Assembly (NCBI GenBank): GCA_013153955.1
Contig: JAADDM010000174.1
Coordinates: forward strand, 1 to 6,677
Direction: 5' to 3'
DNA from: Gammaproteobacteria bacterium
Lineage (GTDB): Bacteria; Pseudomonadota; Gammaproteobacteria; Thiomicrospirales; Thiomicrospiraceae
DNA length: 6,677 nt
In this document: positions 1 to 6,015 of the stretch, one piece after another
Position numbering within the stretch: the stretch's first letter is position 1
How the letters are laid out: each line of letters starts with the position of its first letter
Position numbers and translations under genes: made by a program
Notes under the pieces: model-generated
What the model was told of the DNA's origin: nothing
What the model saw: the letters and a program-made list of their open reading frames with translations, nothing else
The model's database searches: none

Positions 1-2
1 CC

Positions 3-788
3 ATACAAGCCGTACTCAGCAAGCCCATCGACCTTATTTTAGTGACGCTTTACCACTTTAATCTGCTGTTCCCCATCAAACAGGGTGCTTGGCAGCTAAA
101 CATTCGTTCTCAAGCCCCGATTGGTCGTGGTTTAGGCAGCTCTGCTGCTGTCATTCTATCCATACTCGGTAACTTAATTGAGCACCATAAGGTCTCCCTC
201 TCCAGCCGTGAACGACTCGCGCTGGCGCAACGTATAGAATCCCGTCAACATGGTACATCAAGTGGCATTGATCCAGCCACCATGATTCATGGCGGACTAC
301 TACAGTATCAGACAGGCTCAAAAATCATAAAACTCCCTGCACACCAATTAAATGCTTGGCTGATTGATACTGGCGCACCCGATAGCCGTACAGGCGAATG
401 TGTCGAGCACGTTAAAACACTGAATGATCGCATCGACTGGCAAGCCTTTAACAAAACAACAAACACCCTTATTCAAGCATTGTCTGATAACAAGGTTGAA
501 CAGTTTAAGCAAGGGATTCGTCAGAATCATCAACTGCTCATTCTGCTAGGGGTTGTGCCCAGCCATATTCAAATATTTATTGAATCACTCCATCAGACAC
601 ACGACGCAGCCGCCAAAATTTGTGGTGCGGGTGCAGTTTACGGTGATAAAGCTGGCATGGTCATCTGCTTTAGCCAACAGCCACCCTCCGGACTATGTCA
701 CGACTACGGGTTTTCCTGTGAAGCCATCACGTTGCAACCCAAAGGCATGCAAATTGAGAGACTCACTTCAACGGAAGATTGCTCATGA
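3..788 (+). CDS. GHMP-family kinase, probable mevalonate kinase (5' part outside window)
   Basis: Cytoplasmic GHMP kinase, probably phosphorylating mevalonate to 5-phosphomevalonate with ATP. The frame is open from base 3 to the TGA at 786-788. A GTG at 42 is the first start-like codon, but it reads as an internal valine: the upstream codons (IQAVLSKPIDLIL) continue without a stop, and the N-terminal family motif (GEHxVxxG type) is missing, so the true start lies left of the window. Visible motifs are the ATP-binding PIGRGLGSSAAV (GLGSSAA from nt 129), HGTSSGIDPAT with the probable catalytic Asp at nt 270-272, IDTG, and a C-terminal KICGAGAVYGDKAG glycine motif (nt 615 on). The HGxSSGID form is typical of mevalonate kinases, and the C-terminal motif recalls the Coxiella/Legionella type from memory. 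Its stop overlaps the next gene. The GHMP family is certain; the exact substrate is inferred from motif and operon. Confidence 0.8.
   Translation: MQAVLSKPIDLILVTLYHFNLLFPIKQGAWQLNIRSQAPIGRGLGSSAAVILSILGNLIEHHKVSLSSRERLALAQRIESRQHGTSSGIDPATMIHGGLLQYQTGSKIIKLPAHQLNAWLIDTGAPDSRTGECVEHVKTLNDRIDWQAFNKTTNTLIQALSDNKVEQFKQGIRQNHQLLILLGVVPSHIQIFIESLHQTHDAAAKICGAGAVYGDKAGMVICFSQQPPSGLCHDYGFSCEAITLQPKGMQIERLTSTEDCS
773..777 (+). promoter_or_regulatory. Ribosome binding site deciding the start of the second kinase
   Basis: GGAAG lies 7 nt before ATG 785. An in-frame TTG at 779 would give two more residues but sits only 1 nt after this site, so the ATG overlapping the upstream stop (ATGA, 785-788) is preferred. 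This arrangement predicts translational coupling between the two kinases. Confidence 0.6.
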
Positions 789-1786
789 GATGGCGTAGCC
801 AAGCCCCTGCAAACAGCATGATTTTAGGCGAGCACAGTGTTGTCTATGGCCACCCCGCACTCGCCTGCGCCTTAGATCAATTTATAACCATCGAGTGGCA
901 AGCCCGCACAGACAATTTGATTCAAATTGAGTCCGCATTAGGCAATCACACGACCGATATTGATCAGCTCTCGGTCCACCCAAATCTTAAATTTGCCTGC
1001 TTAGCCCTGCGTGCCTTTCGCAATCAATTACCGCATGGCCTCACGCTTAAGATTGACAGTGATTTCTCTTCAACCATTGGCTTAGGTAGCTCTGCGGCGG
1101 TATTGGCTGCGATGCTCAGCGGGTTGAATGCCATTACGAATGCACAGTACAGCAAAATTGCGCTGTTTGAGATAGGGCATCAAATTATTATTGAGATTCA
1201 AGGCCGAGGTTCAGGGACTGATTTAGCTGCTAGCCTGTCGGGTGGCATCCTCTATTTTGAGCCCGCTTCAAGCCGTGATTTAACCCCAAGCGCCGTCGCT
1301 AAAATGGTCACCCTACCAGTAACCCTGCCGATTATTCTAATGTACGCAGGGTATAAAACCCCCACCGCGGAAGTCCTACAGTGGGTCGCCCATCAATGGC
1401 AAGCCAAACCCGATGCACTTGAACAACTCTACTTGGCAATGGGGAAGCTCACGCGTAGCGCTTTTCAAGCCCTTAAAGAGGAGGATTTTCCTCGCTTTTA
1501 TCAACAGATAGAGGCTTACCAACAGTATATGAATACGCTAGGGGTGAATGATGAGGTACTTGAACAACTCATTCGGCAATTAAGCGCCTGCCCAAATATT
1601 CAAGCGGCTAAAATTTCAGGCTCAGGTCTAGGGGATTGTGTATTAGGGCTTGGTAGCCTTGATGAAGCTTCAGAAGAGACGCTGAGTGCGCTTGAACCTT
1701 ATCAAAAAATAATGATTAACATGACTAAAATCGGCGCATATACCCAGACATTAAGCGCACTTTCTACTGACAGTAATAGAGAATAA
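785..1786 (+). CDS. GHMP kinase of the mevalonate pathway, probable phosphomevalonate kinase
   Basis: 333-residue soluble GHMP kinase with all family motifs. The N-terminal motif (residues 7-26) holds APANSMILGEHSVVYG. The ATP loop IGLGSSAAV is at about 98-106. QGRGSGTDLAASLSGG follows, with the likely catalytic Asp at 146. The C-terminal KISGSGLGDC is at 276-285. The GEHSVVYG element resembles mevalonate kinases, whereas QGxGSGxDxAAS resembles phosphomevalonate kinases of the ERG8 kind and the second kinase of Coxiella/Legionella clusters. The preceding gene fits mevalonate kinase and the next is the decarboxylase, so phosphomevalonate kinase is the step left to fill. Automatic annotation could equally say mevalonate kinase. 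Start ATG 785 is chosen over TTG 779 because of Shine-Dalgarno spacing and the ATGA overlap. The stop is 4 nt before mvaD. GHMP kinase identity is near certain; substrate about 60%. Confidence 0.85.
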   Translation: MRWRSQAPANSMILGEHSVVYGHPALACALDQFITIEWQARTDNLIQIESALGNHTTDIDQLSVHPNLKFACLALRAFRNQLPHGLTLKIDSDFSSTIGLGSSAAVLAAMLSGLNAITNAQYSKIALFEIGHQIIIEIQGRGSGTDLAASLSGGILYFEPASSRDLTPSAVAKMVTLPVTLPIILMYAGYKTPTAEVLQWVAHQWQAKPDALEQLYLAMGKLTRSAFQALKEEDFPRFYQQIEAYQQYMNTLGVNDEVLEQLIRQLSACPNIQAAKISGSGLGDCVLGLGSLDEASEETLSALEPYQKIMINMTKIGAYTQTLSALSTDSNRE

Positions 1787-1790
1787 ACGG

Positions 1791-2909
1791 ATGACGAATA
1801 GCCAACACTTACAAGACACGCTAACAGAAAAACAGACAAGGGCGCAGGGACAGCAACAGTTTGTGTATCGTGTCATTGGCCACAGCAATCAAAGCAACCG
1901 TTTAACGCCTTGCAAACAGACAGGCCTGGGTAAAGCCCCCGTTAACATCGCACTGAGTAAATACTGGGGAAAACGCGATGAGGTGTTAAACCTTCCTGTG
2001 AATGGCAGTGTCTCTATTAGCCTGCCGGGGCTCGGAACAGAGACACAAATCAGCGTGATTGGCGCCTCCACTTCGCCTTTCGAATCAAATATTAAACCGT
2101 CTAATGAGACATCAAACACCCCACAAGACCAGATTCAACTCAATGGCGAAACCTTAGCAAATGACCACCCTTTTGCCAGCCGACTGTCTCTATTTTTAAA
2201 TCCTTTTAGGCGTACGGGAATGGCTTTCTCTGTGGTCACCCATAACACCGTACCCACGGCTGCAGGATTAGCCTCTTCCGCTTCGGGGTATGCTGCGTTA
2301 GTCTTGGCATTGAACGACCTATTTGGCTGGCAGCTCTCGCATAAGCAGTGCTCATTACTGGCACGGTTAGGCAGTGGCAGTGCCAGTCGCTCTCTTTTTC
2401 TAGGGTTTTCTCAATGGCATAAAGGCGAACAAGCCGATGGACTAGACAGTTACGCCGAGTCGATTGATATGCCTTGGCCGGGGTTCTGCATTGGGTTAGT
2501 CAAAGTGGATGTGCGAGAGAAACCGATTAGCTCTAGTGTCGGTATGCAAAATACTGTCAATACCTGCCAACTCTACCAGGCCTGGCCAAAACAGGCAGAA
2601 CAAGATATTGAAAAAGTCCTTAACGCCATTCATGAGCAAGATTTTGAACTACTTGGACAAACAGCCGAACATAATGCGCTGACCATGCACGCCACCATGA
2701 TGGCGACTTGGCCGCCCATTGTTTACTGGCAGCCCGACTCGCTTGCCGCAATGCAGACCGTTTGGAAGTTAAGAGAACAGGGAACAGCCGTCTATTTCAC
2801 AATGGATGCAGGGCCTAATCTAAAATTACTGTTTTTAGAAACAGAAAAGCCTGCGATTAAGCAGGCTTTTCCAGATATTTCGATAATAGAGCCCTTTAAA
2901 TCGGCTTAA
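1791..2909 (+). CDS. mvaD: Diphosphomevalonate decarboxylase
   Basis: ATP-dependent decarboxylation of mevalonate 5-diphosphate to isopentenyl diphosphate, the last step of the pathway, in the cytoplasm. Diagnostic motifs in 372 residues: KAPVNIALSKYWGKRD (48-63), HNTVPTAAGLASSASG (151-166, phosphate-binding loop), GSGSASRSLFLGF (194-206), MHATMMATWPPI (299-310) and FTMDAGPN (337-343) with the catalytic Asp339. The enzyme is longer than the usual 320-340 residues because of a Gln-rich polar N-terminal extension of about 45 residues and a Ser/Asn-rich stretch at about 92-113. ATG 1791 is kept because it lies 4 nt after the upstream stop with a weak purine-rich site (AGAGAA, 1778-1783). The only nearby alternative is GTG 1863, without a good Shine-Dalgarno. 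The last codons contain a perfect terminator-like hairpin. The stop lies 6 nt from the converging sspB stop. Confidence 0.95.
   Translation: MTNSQHLQDTLTEKQTRAQGQQQFVYRVIGHSNQSNRLTPCKQTGLGKAPVNIALSKYWGKRDEVLNLPVNGSVSISLPGLGTETQISVIGASTSPFESNIKPSNETSNTPQDQIQLNGETLANDHPFASRLSLFLNPFRRTGMAFSVVTHNTVPTAAGLASSASGYAALVLALNDLFGWQLSHKQCSLLARLGSGSASRSLFLGFSQWHKGEQADGLDSYAESIDMPWPGFCIGLVKVDVREKPISSSVGMQNTVNTCQLYQAWPKQAEQDIEKVLNAIHEQDFELLGQTAEHNALTMHATMMATWPPIVYWQPDSLAAMQTVWKLREQGTAVYFTMDAGPNLKLLFLETEKPAIKQAFPDISIIEPFKSA
2844..2871. terminator. Bidirectional intrinsic terminator inside the mvaD 3' end
   Basis: Perfect 11-bp inverted repeat, GAAAAGCCTGC (2844-2854) and GCAGGCTTTTC (2861-2871), with a 6-nt loop. 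The A-rich and T-rich ends make it terminator-like on both strands. On the minus strand it begins 45 nt past the sspB stop, ideal for ending the sspA-sspB transcript, and is followed by CTGTTTC. On the plus strand it lies within the mvaD codons for residues 352-361, about 36 nt before the mvaD stop. I see no other convincing terminator between the two genes. Sequence symmetry is seen directly; function is inferred. Confidence 0.75.
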
Positions 2910-2915
2910 CGCACC

Positions 2916-3404
2916 CTACTTAACAATAGAGAGCGTTGGCTTTTTCTTAGCAGAGGTTTTTTTAGCCGAACTGCTCGACAAGGTCGCGGATGCTTCAGCG
3001 CTAGAAGCCTCCGCTTTAACCGCCGTCAACGTTGGTTTTTTATCCCTCGCCTCTGCGATTGCTTGCTCAGCTTTTAGAGCCTCTTCAGAAGGGTAAGGTT
3101 CTGCCTGAAAAGGCATTCCCTGACCATTCTCTTGTGCAAAAATAGCCAAGATCGCTTCAGGAGGAAAGCCTAATTGCGTCTCGATGCCGCCAAAACGCGC
3201 ACTCAAAGCAAACCAATCGTTGTCCATTGACAACGCCATCACCGCCACAGGATCTATATTCAAAACAATGATGCCGTCCTGCACATATTGAGCAGGGACG
3301 TCTACACTCGGATAATGAGCATCCACCTGTAAGTGAGGTGTCCACTCGTTATCCACAATCCAGTCGTACATGGCACGAACTATATAGGGTTTATTTGAAA
3401 TCAT
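2916..3404 (-). CDS. sspB: ClpXP protease specificity-enhancing factor SspB
   Basis: Adaptor that binds SsrA-tagged proteins from rescued ribosomes and tethers them to ClpX for degradation. The folded domain (about residues 3-98) matches E. coli SspB closely: NKPYIVRAMYDWIVDN, TPHLQVDA, DGIIVLNIDPVAV, FALSARFGGI (64-73) and PPEAILAIFAQENG (81-94). A flexible Ala/Ser/Lys-rich tail follows and ends in KPTLSIVK, equivalent to the C-terminal ClpX-binding (XB) peptide of E. coli, which ends in LRVVK. A near copy, KPTLTAVK, sits at 123-130. Length 162 compares with about 165 in E. coli. ATG 3404 has AAAGG 6 nt upstream. It lies 77 nt after sspA in the same direction, as the sspAB pair of other gammaproteobacteria, and its transcript probably ends at the hairpin in mvaD. 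Confidence 0.96.
   Translation of the reverse strand: MISNKPYIVRAMYDWIVDNEWTPHLQVDAHYPSVDVPAQYVQDGIIVLNIDPVAVMALSMDNDWFALSARFGGIETQLGFPPEAILAIFAQENGQGMPFQAEPYPSEEALKAEQAIAEARDKKPTLTAVKAEASSAEASATLSSSSAKKTSAKKKPTLSIVK
2919..3038 (-). repeat. Duplicated ClpX-binding-like motif in the SspB tail
   Basis: Two octapeptides of the form KPTLxxVK are encoded at 3015-3038 (KPTLTAVK, residues 123-130) and 2919-2942 (KPTLSIVK, residues 155-162, the C terminus). They share 6 of 8 residues, each is preceded by lysines, and both carry CCAACG at the Pro-Thr codons. The spacer is 24 residues of Ala/Ser/Lys-rich linker. Only the terminal copy corresponds to the known XB motif position. Confidence 0.6.
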
Positions 3405-3481
3405 AGCGAGCCTTTCATCTTAATTATCTTGCCACCCTATCAAGAAAATTTGCAGAGTGGGCTAGCATAGAATGTTAGTCG

Positions 3482-4120
3482 TTAAACCACATCTCTCATG
3501 TCAATTTCATCATCTGACATACTTTCCATGAACATCTCACGGCTCAGTACTTTCTCAGCATAATCAACAACAGGCTTCGCTGACTTAGGCAGCTCGATAC
3601 CTAAAGAAGGTAGACGCCACAATAGAACAGACATACTGATATCAACTAAAGAGTAATCATCATTCATAAAATAAGGCTTATGATCAAATACAGGAATCAT
3701 CTGAACAAGACGCTCTTGTAAGTCTCTGCGCGCAATTTTAACAGCTGCTGCATCGCGGCTTTTAGAGATGGTCTCTACCAGTGGGTACCACTCAGTCTCA
3801 ATTTGACGAAGCATCTGACGCGCACGCGCCTTAGAGATGGGGTCAACTGACATCAATGGTGGGTGAGGGAAACGCTCATCTAAATACTCAATGATAACCT
3901 GTGGATCATAAAGCACTAATTCACGATCAACCAATGTTGGTAACGTACCGTAAGGGTTAATTTCTAACAAGTCTTCCGGCATATTATCAGCATCGACTTC
4001 AATCACTTCGATGGGAATATCTTTCTCTTTTGCTACCAAACGAACACGGTGAGAACTTGGGCTTTTAGAATCGGAAAAGAGGACGATGACCGAACGCTTA
4101 GTGACGGAAATATCAGACAT
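3482..4120 (-). CDS. sspA: Stringent starvation protein A, RNA polymerase-associated
   Basis: SspA has a glutathione-S-transferase fold but no transferase role. It binds the sigma70 RNA polymerase holoenzyme and alters transcription during starvation and acid stress. The 212 residues equal the E. coli length. The thioredoxin-like N domain (about 8-88) contains KRSVIVLFSD, NPYGTLPTLVDREL (55-68) and EYLDERFPHPPLM (78-90). P85-H86-P87 is the surface PHP motif needed for SspA function in E. coli. The helical C domain includes KPYFMNDDYSLVDISMSVLLWRLPSLGIE-type residues at 148-176. ATG 4120 has only a weak AGG upstream. It leads the sspA-sspB pair, with a good sigma70-like promoter in the 129-nt gap after epmA. 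In many relatives sspAB follows rpsI or petABC genes; here it follows epmA. Confidence 0.96.
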   Translation of the reverse strand: MSDISVTKRSVIVLFSDSKSPSSHRVRLVAKEKDIPIEVIEVDADNMPEDLLEINPYGTLPTLVDRELVLYDPQVIIEYLDERFPHPPLMSVDPISKARARQMLRQIETEWYPLVETISKSRDAAAVKIARRDLQERLVQMIPVFDHKPYFMNDDYSLVDISMSVLLWRLPSLGIELPKSAKPVVDYAEKVLSREMFMESMSDDEIDMRDVV

Positions 4121-4149
4121 AAATAATACCTAAATTAGGGAAATACACG

Positions 4150-4162
4150 ACTCAAATTGAGT
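4150..4162. promoter_or_regulatory. 13-bp palindrome in the sspA leader
   Basis: ACTCAA-A-TTGAGT is a perfect 6-bp-arm palindrome located 30 nt upstream of the sspA ATG and about 20 nt downstream of the predicted transcription start. It could be an operator or a small hairpin near the ribosome binding region. It is too short to exclude chance. Confidence 0.3.
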
Positions 4163-4187
4163 AGGATTTCGCTTTAAAAAACAAACC

Positions 4188-4215
4188 TTTGTAAATAGTA
4201 TACACCCCGTGTCAA
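4188..4215 (-). promoter_or_regulatory. Probable sigma70 promoter for sspA-sspB
   Basis: On the minus strand a consensus -35 TTGACA (4215-4210) is followed, after a 16-nt spacer, by TACAAA (4193-4188), matching 4 of 6 positions of TATAAT. Transcription would start near 4181, giving a leader of about 60 nt before sspA. The perfect -35 in the epmA-sspA gap supports separate expression of sspAB, although read-through from efp-epmA remains possible because no clear terminator follows epmA. Confidence 0.55.
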
Positions 4216-4249
4216 GCCCTTAATTTTAAACCGCGCGTTAAGAGATGGA

Positions 4250-5311
4250 CTAACTGTCGGCTAACCCAAACGCGATTCCCTGTTCAATATCCTCAAAACC
4301 TTGCTGTAACGCAAACAACCTATCCAAGCCTAGTGCAACGCCACTACAATCTGGCAGCGGTTTTGAAGCGAGGGTTGAAAGCAACGCCTTATCTAAAGGA
4401 ACCGTCTCAAACTTCAAAGCGACTCGCTCAGTTAAAGAGGCTTCGAAACGCTGTCGATAGCCTTCTGCATCCGCCAGCTCATGATAACCATTCGCTAACT
4501 CCATACCGTTGACAAAGACCTCAAAGCGCTCCGCAATCAAAGGGTTCTCTTGGCTTATCTGTGCTAGGGCAGACTGTGATGCAGGGTAGTGATACAGCAA
4601 CGTAATGGCCATGCTCCCCTCTGAAATCCCCAGCTTAGGCTCAACCACTTCGGTAAAAACCAACTGTTCCCAGAGCGCTCTATCAGACAGCTCTAAACCG
4701 ACAATTTCAGGAACATTATGCCGGTTTAGGCAGGCCTGGTAGTCTTGACTAGCGGCTGTAAATACATCATCAATACCAGCATAGTGCTTAAAAGCCCCCT
4801 GATAAGTAATCGATTCAACCCTTAACGGAGTCTGCGCATCATCTGCTAACACCAGCTGAAGTAACTCTGTCACCTCTGCCATTAACTCAAATAGACTGAA
4901 CCCGAGCCGATACCACTCAAGCATTATAAATTCAACTTGATGCCTAGGGCTTAAATCACCGTCTCGAAATACTTTAGCCAGCGAAAAAATATCGCCACTG
5001 CCTTCACACAGCATTCGCTTCATAGGATATTCAGGCGAGGTCGGCAGGTAAAAACGCTGTTTATCCCGCTCCCCGGGCACTTGAACCCAAGTGCTTAGAG
5101 AGGCTAAATGTACATCGGGCACCGCCCCTTTTGAGAGCATGGGCGTATCCACTTCGATCACTGAGCGCGCATAAAAAAACGCCCGTACCTGCTGAAACAG
5201 GTGCGAACGCTTCATTAATACTGACCTCAAATCGTCAGGGACAATTTGAGGCGCATTGAGTGTCACATCATCTTGTGTAATCGGTGCTGAGGAGTCTGCC
5301 TTATTTAGCAC
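4250..5311 (-). CDS. epmA: EF-P (R)-beta-lysine ligase EpmA (PoxA/GenX/YjeA)
   Basis: Paralogue of the class II lysyl-tRNA synthetase catalytic core without the anticodon-binding domain. It activates (R)-beta-lysine with ATP and attaches it to EF-P Lys34. Motifs: TSPEYPMKRML (91-101), motif 2 FRDGDLSPRHQVEFIMLEWYR (115-135), NGMELANGYHELAD (268-281), and motif 3 CSGVALGLDRLF (322-333). Ala326 aligns with E. coli Ala298, a residue linked to preference for beta-lysine over alpha-lysine. The GTG start at 5311 lies inside the efp 3' end (11-nt overlap), suggesting coupling. This makes 353 residues against 325 in E. coli. An internal GTG at 5266 would give 338 residues and an E. coli-like N terminus, but has no visible Shine-Dalgarno. 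Identity is secure, the start less so. Confidence 0.94.
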   Translation of the reverse strand: MLNKADSSAPITQDDVTLNAPQIVPDDLRSVLMKRSHLFQQVRAFFYARSVIEVDTPMLSKGAVPDVHLASLSTWVQVPGERDKQRFYLPTSPEYPMKRMLCEGSGDIFSLAKVFRDGDLSPRHQVEFIMLEWYRLGFSLFELMAEVTELLQLVLADDAQTPLRVESITYQGAFKHYAGIDDVFTAASQDYQACLNRHNVPEIVGLELSDRALWEQLVFTEVVEPKLGISEGSMAITLLYHYPASQSALAQISQENPLIAERFEVFVNGMELANGYHELADAEGYRQRFEASLTERVALKFETVPLDKALLSTLASKPLPDCSGVALGLDRLFALQQGFEDIEQGIAFGLADS

Positions 5312-5867
5312 GAGAGATATACTCTCCCTTCTCTGTATTCACAATGACTTTTTCACCAATTTGAACAAACAGTGGCACTTGCACAACCGCACCCGTTGAT
5401 AAGGTTGCAGGTTTGCCCCCTGTTCCAGCGGTATCGCCTTTAAGACCCGGATCAGTATCCGTTACTTCTAGCGTAATTTGCTTAGGCGGCGTCACTGAAA
5501 TGGGCTGACCATTAAACAGTGTTACCGTACACATATCCTGCTCAATCAACCACTTTCTCACATCGGCAACTGCAGATTCCATCGCTTGATACTGGTCAAA
5601 CGTCTCAGTATCCATAAAGTGCCAAAAATCACCATCTTCGTACAGGTACTGTAAATCCGTATCAACTACGTCTGCAGCTTCTACTTTTTCACCTGACTTA
5701 AATGTTTTTTCAACCAATTTACCCGTCATCAAGTTACGGTATTTAACACGGTTAAACGCCTGCCCTTTACCGGGAGAAACTTGCGTATTTTCAACAATCG
5801 AACAAGGCTGCCCGTCCATTAAAAATTTTAAACCACCTTTAAATTCTGTTGTGCTGTAAGTTGCCAT
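5301..5867 (-). CDS. efp: Translation elongation factor P
   Basis: EF-P binds between the ribosomal P and E sites and promotes peptide bond formation at consecutive prolines. The 188 residues have the full three-domain length. The N-terminal KOW-like domain carries the modification loop SPGKGQAF with Lys34, the residue that receives beta-lysine from EpmA. Other conserved parts are EKTFKSGEKVEAADVVD, LYEDGDFWHFMD, and the C-terminal signature DTDPGLKGDTAGTGGKPA with VPLFVQIGEKVIVNTEKGEY. ATG 5867 has AGGA 6 nt upstream. It is followed by overlapping epmA and faces divergent epmB, so the modifying enzymes flank their substrate. The family normally occurs once or twice per genome; the PGKG loop fits the lysylated type rather than the rhamnosylated (Arg32) type. 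Confidence 0.98.
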   Translation of the reverse strand: MATYSTTEFKGGLKFLMDGQPCSIVENTQVSPGKGQAFNRVKYRNLMTGKLVEKTFKSGEKVEAADVVDTDLQYLYEDGDFWHFMDTETFDQYQAMESAVADVRKWLIEQDMCTVTLFNGQPISVTPPKQITLEVTDTDPGLKGDTAGTGGKPATLSTGAVVQVPLFVQIGEKVIVNTEKGEYISRAK

Positions 5868-6015
5868 ATCGATTCCTAAAGCCTTATCCTAAAATTAATC
5901 TGCGTATTCTAACTTAAAAGCCTACCTAGCGTCTAATTTGAAGCGTACTAGACCTAACACCTTTTAAATGGAACTGCTAAACTCACTCCCATTATCACTC
6001 TCATCCTGACTCACT
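5868..6015. promoter_or_regulatory. Divergent efp / epmB intergenic region
   Basis: 148 AT-rich nt between divergent genes must hold the start signals of both. For efp, a TAGAAT -10-like hexamer (5911-5906, minus strand) matches 5 of 6 consensus positions but lacks a good -35. For epmB, TTGAAG (5938-5943) with TTTAAA (5963-5968) has a long 19-nt spacer and is weak. A short inverted repeat, GTCTA (5931-5935) and TAGAC (5949-5953), lies between them. No Shine-Dalgarno is visible before epmB. Confidence 0.4.

Noticed and set aside
348..533. Minus-strand open frame of 61 codons
   Set aside because: Lies antisense within the first GHMP kinase, which has clear family motifs; no recognisable protein features or start signals.
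553..798. Plus-strand open frame of 81 codons
   Set aside because: Out-of-frame shadow of the end of the first kinase and start of the second; composition is not protein-like.
1889..2119. Minus-strand open frame of 76 codons
   Set aside because: Antisense to the conserved KYWGK region of mvaD.
3157..3345. Minus-strand open frame of 62 codons, Cys-rich
   Set aside because: Alternate frame within the conserved SspB domain; cysteine spacing fits no known metal-binding pattern.
3428..3464. Possible hairpin between sspA and sspB (GCCACCCT with AGAGTGGGC)
   Set aside because: Arms pair imperfectly, the loop is long and no T-tract follows in the direction of transcription, so it does not look like a terminator or attenuator.
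4216..4249. Possible terminator after epmA (CTTAA and TTAAG arms)
   Set aside because: Only 5 AT-rich base pairs with a long loop; far too weak to call.
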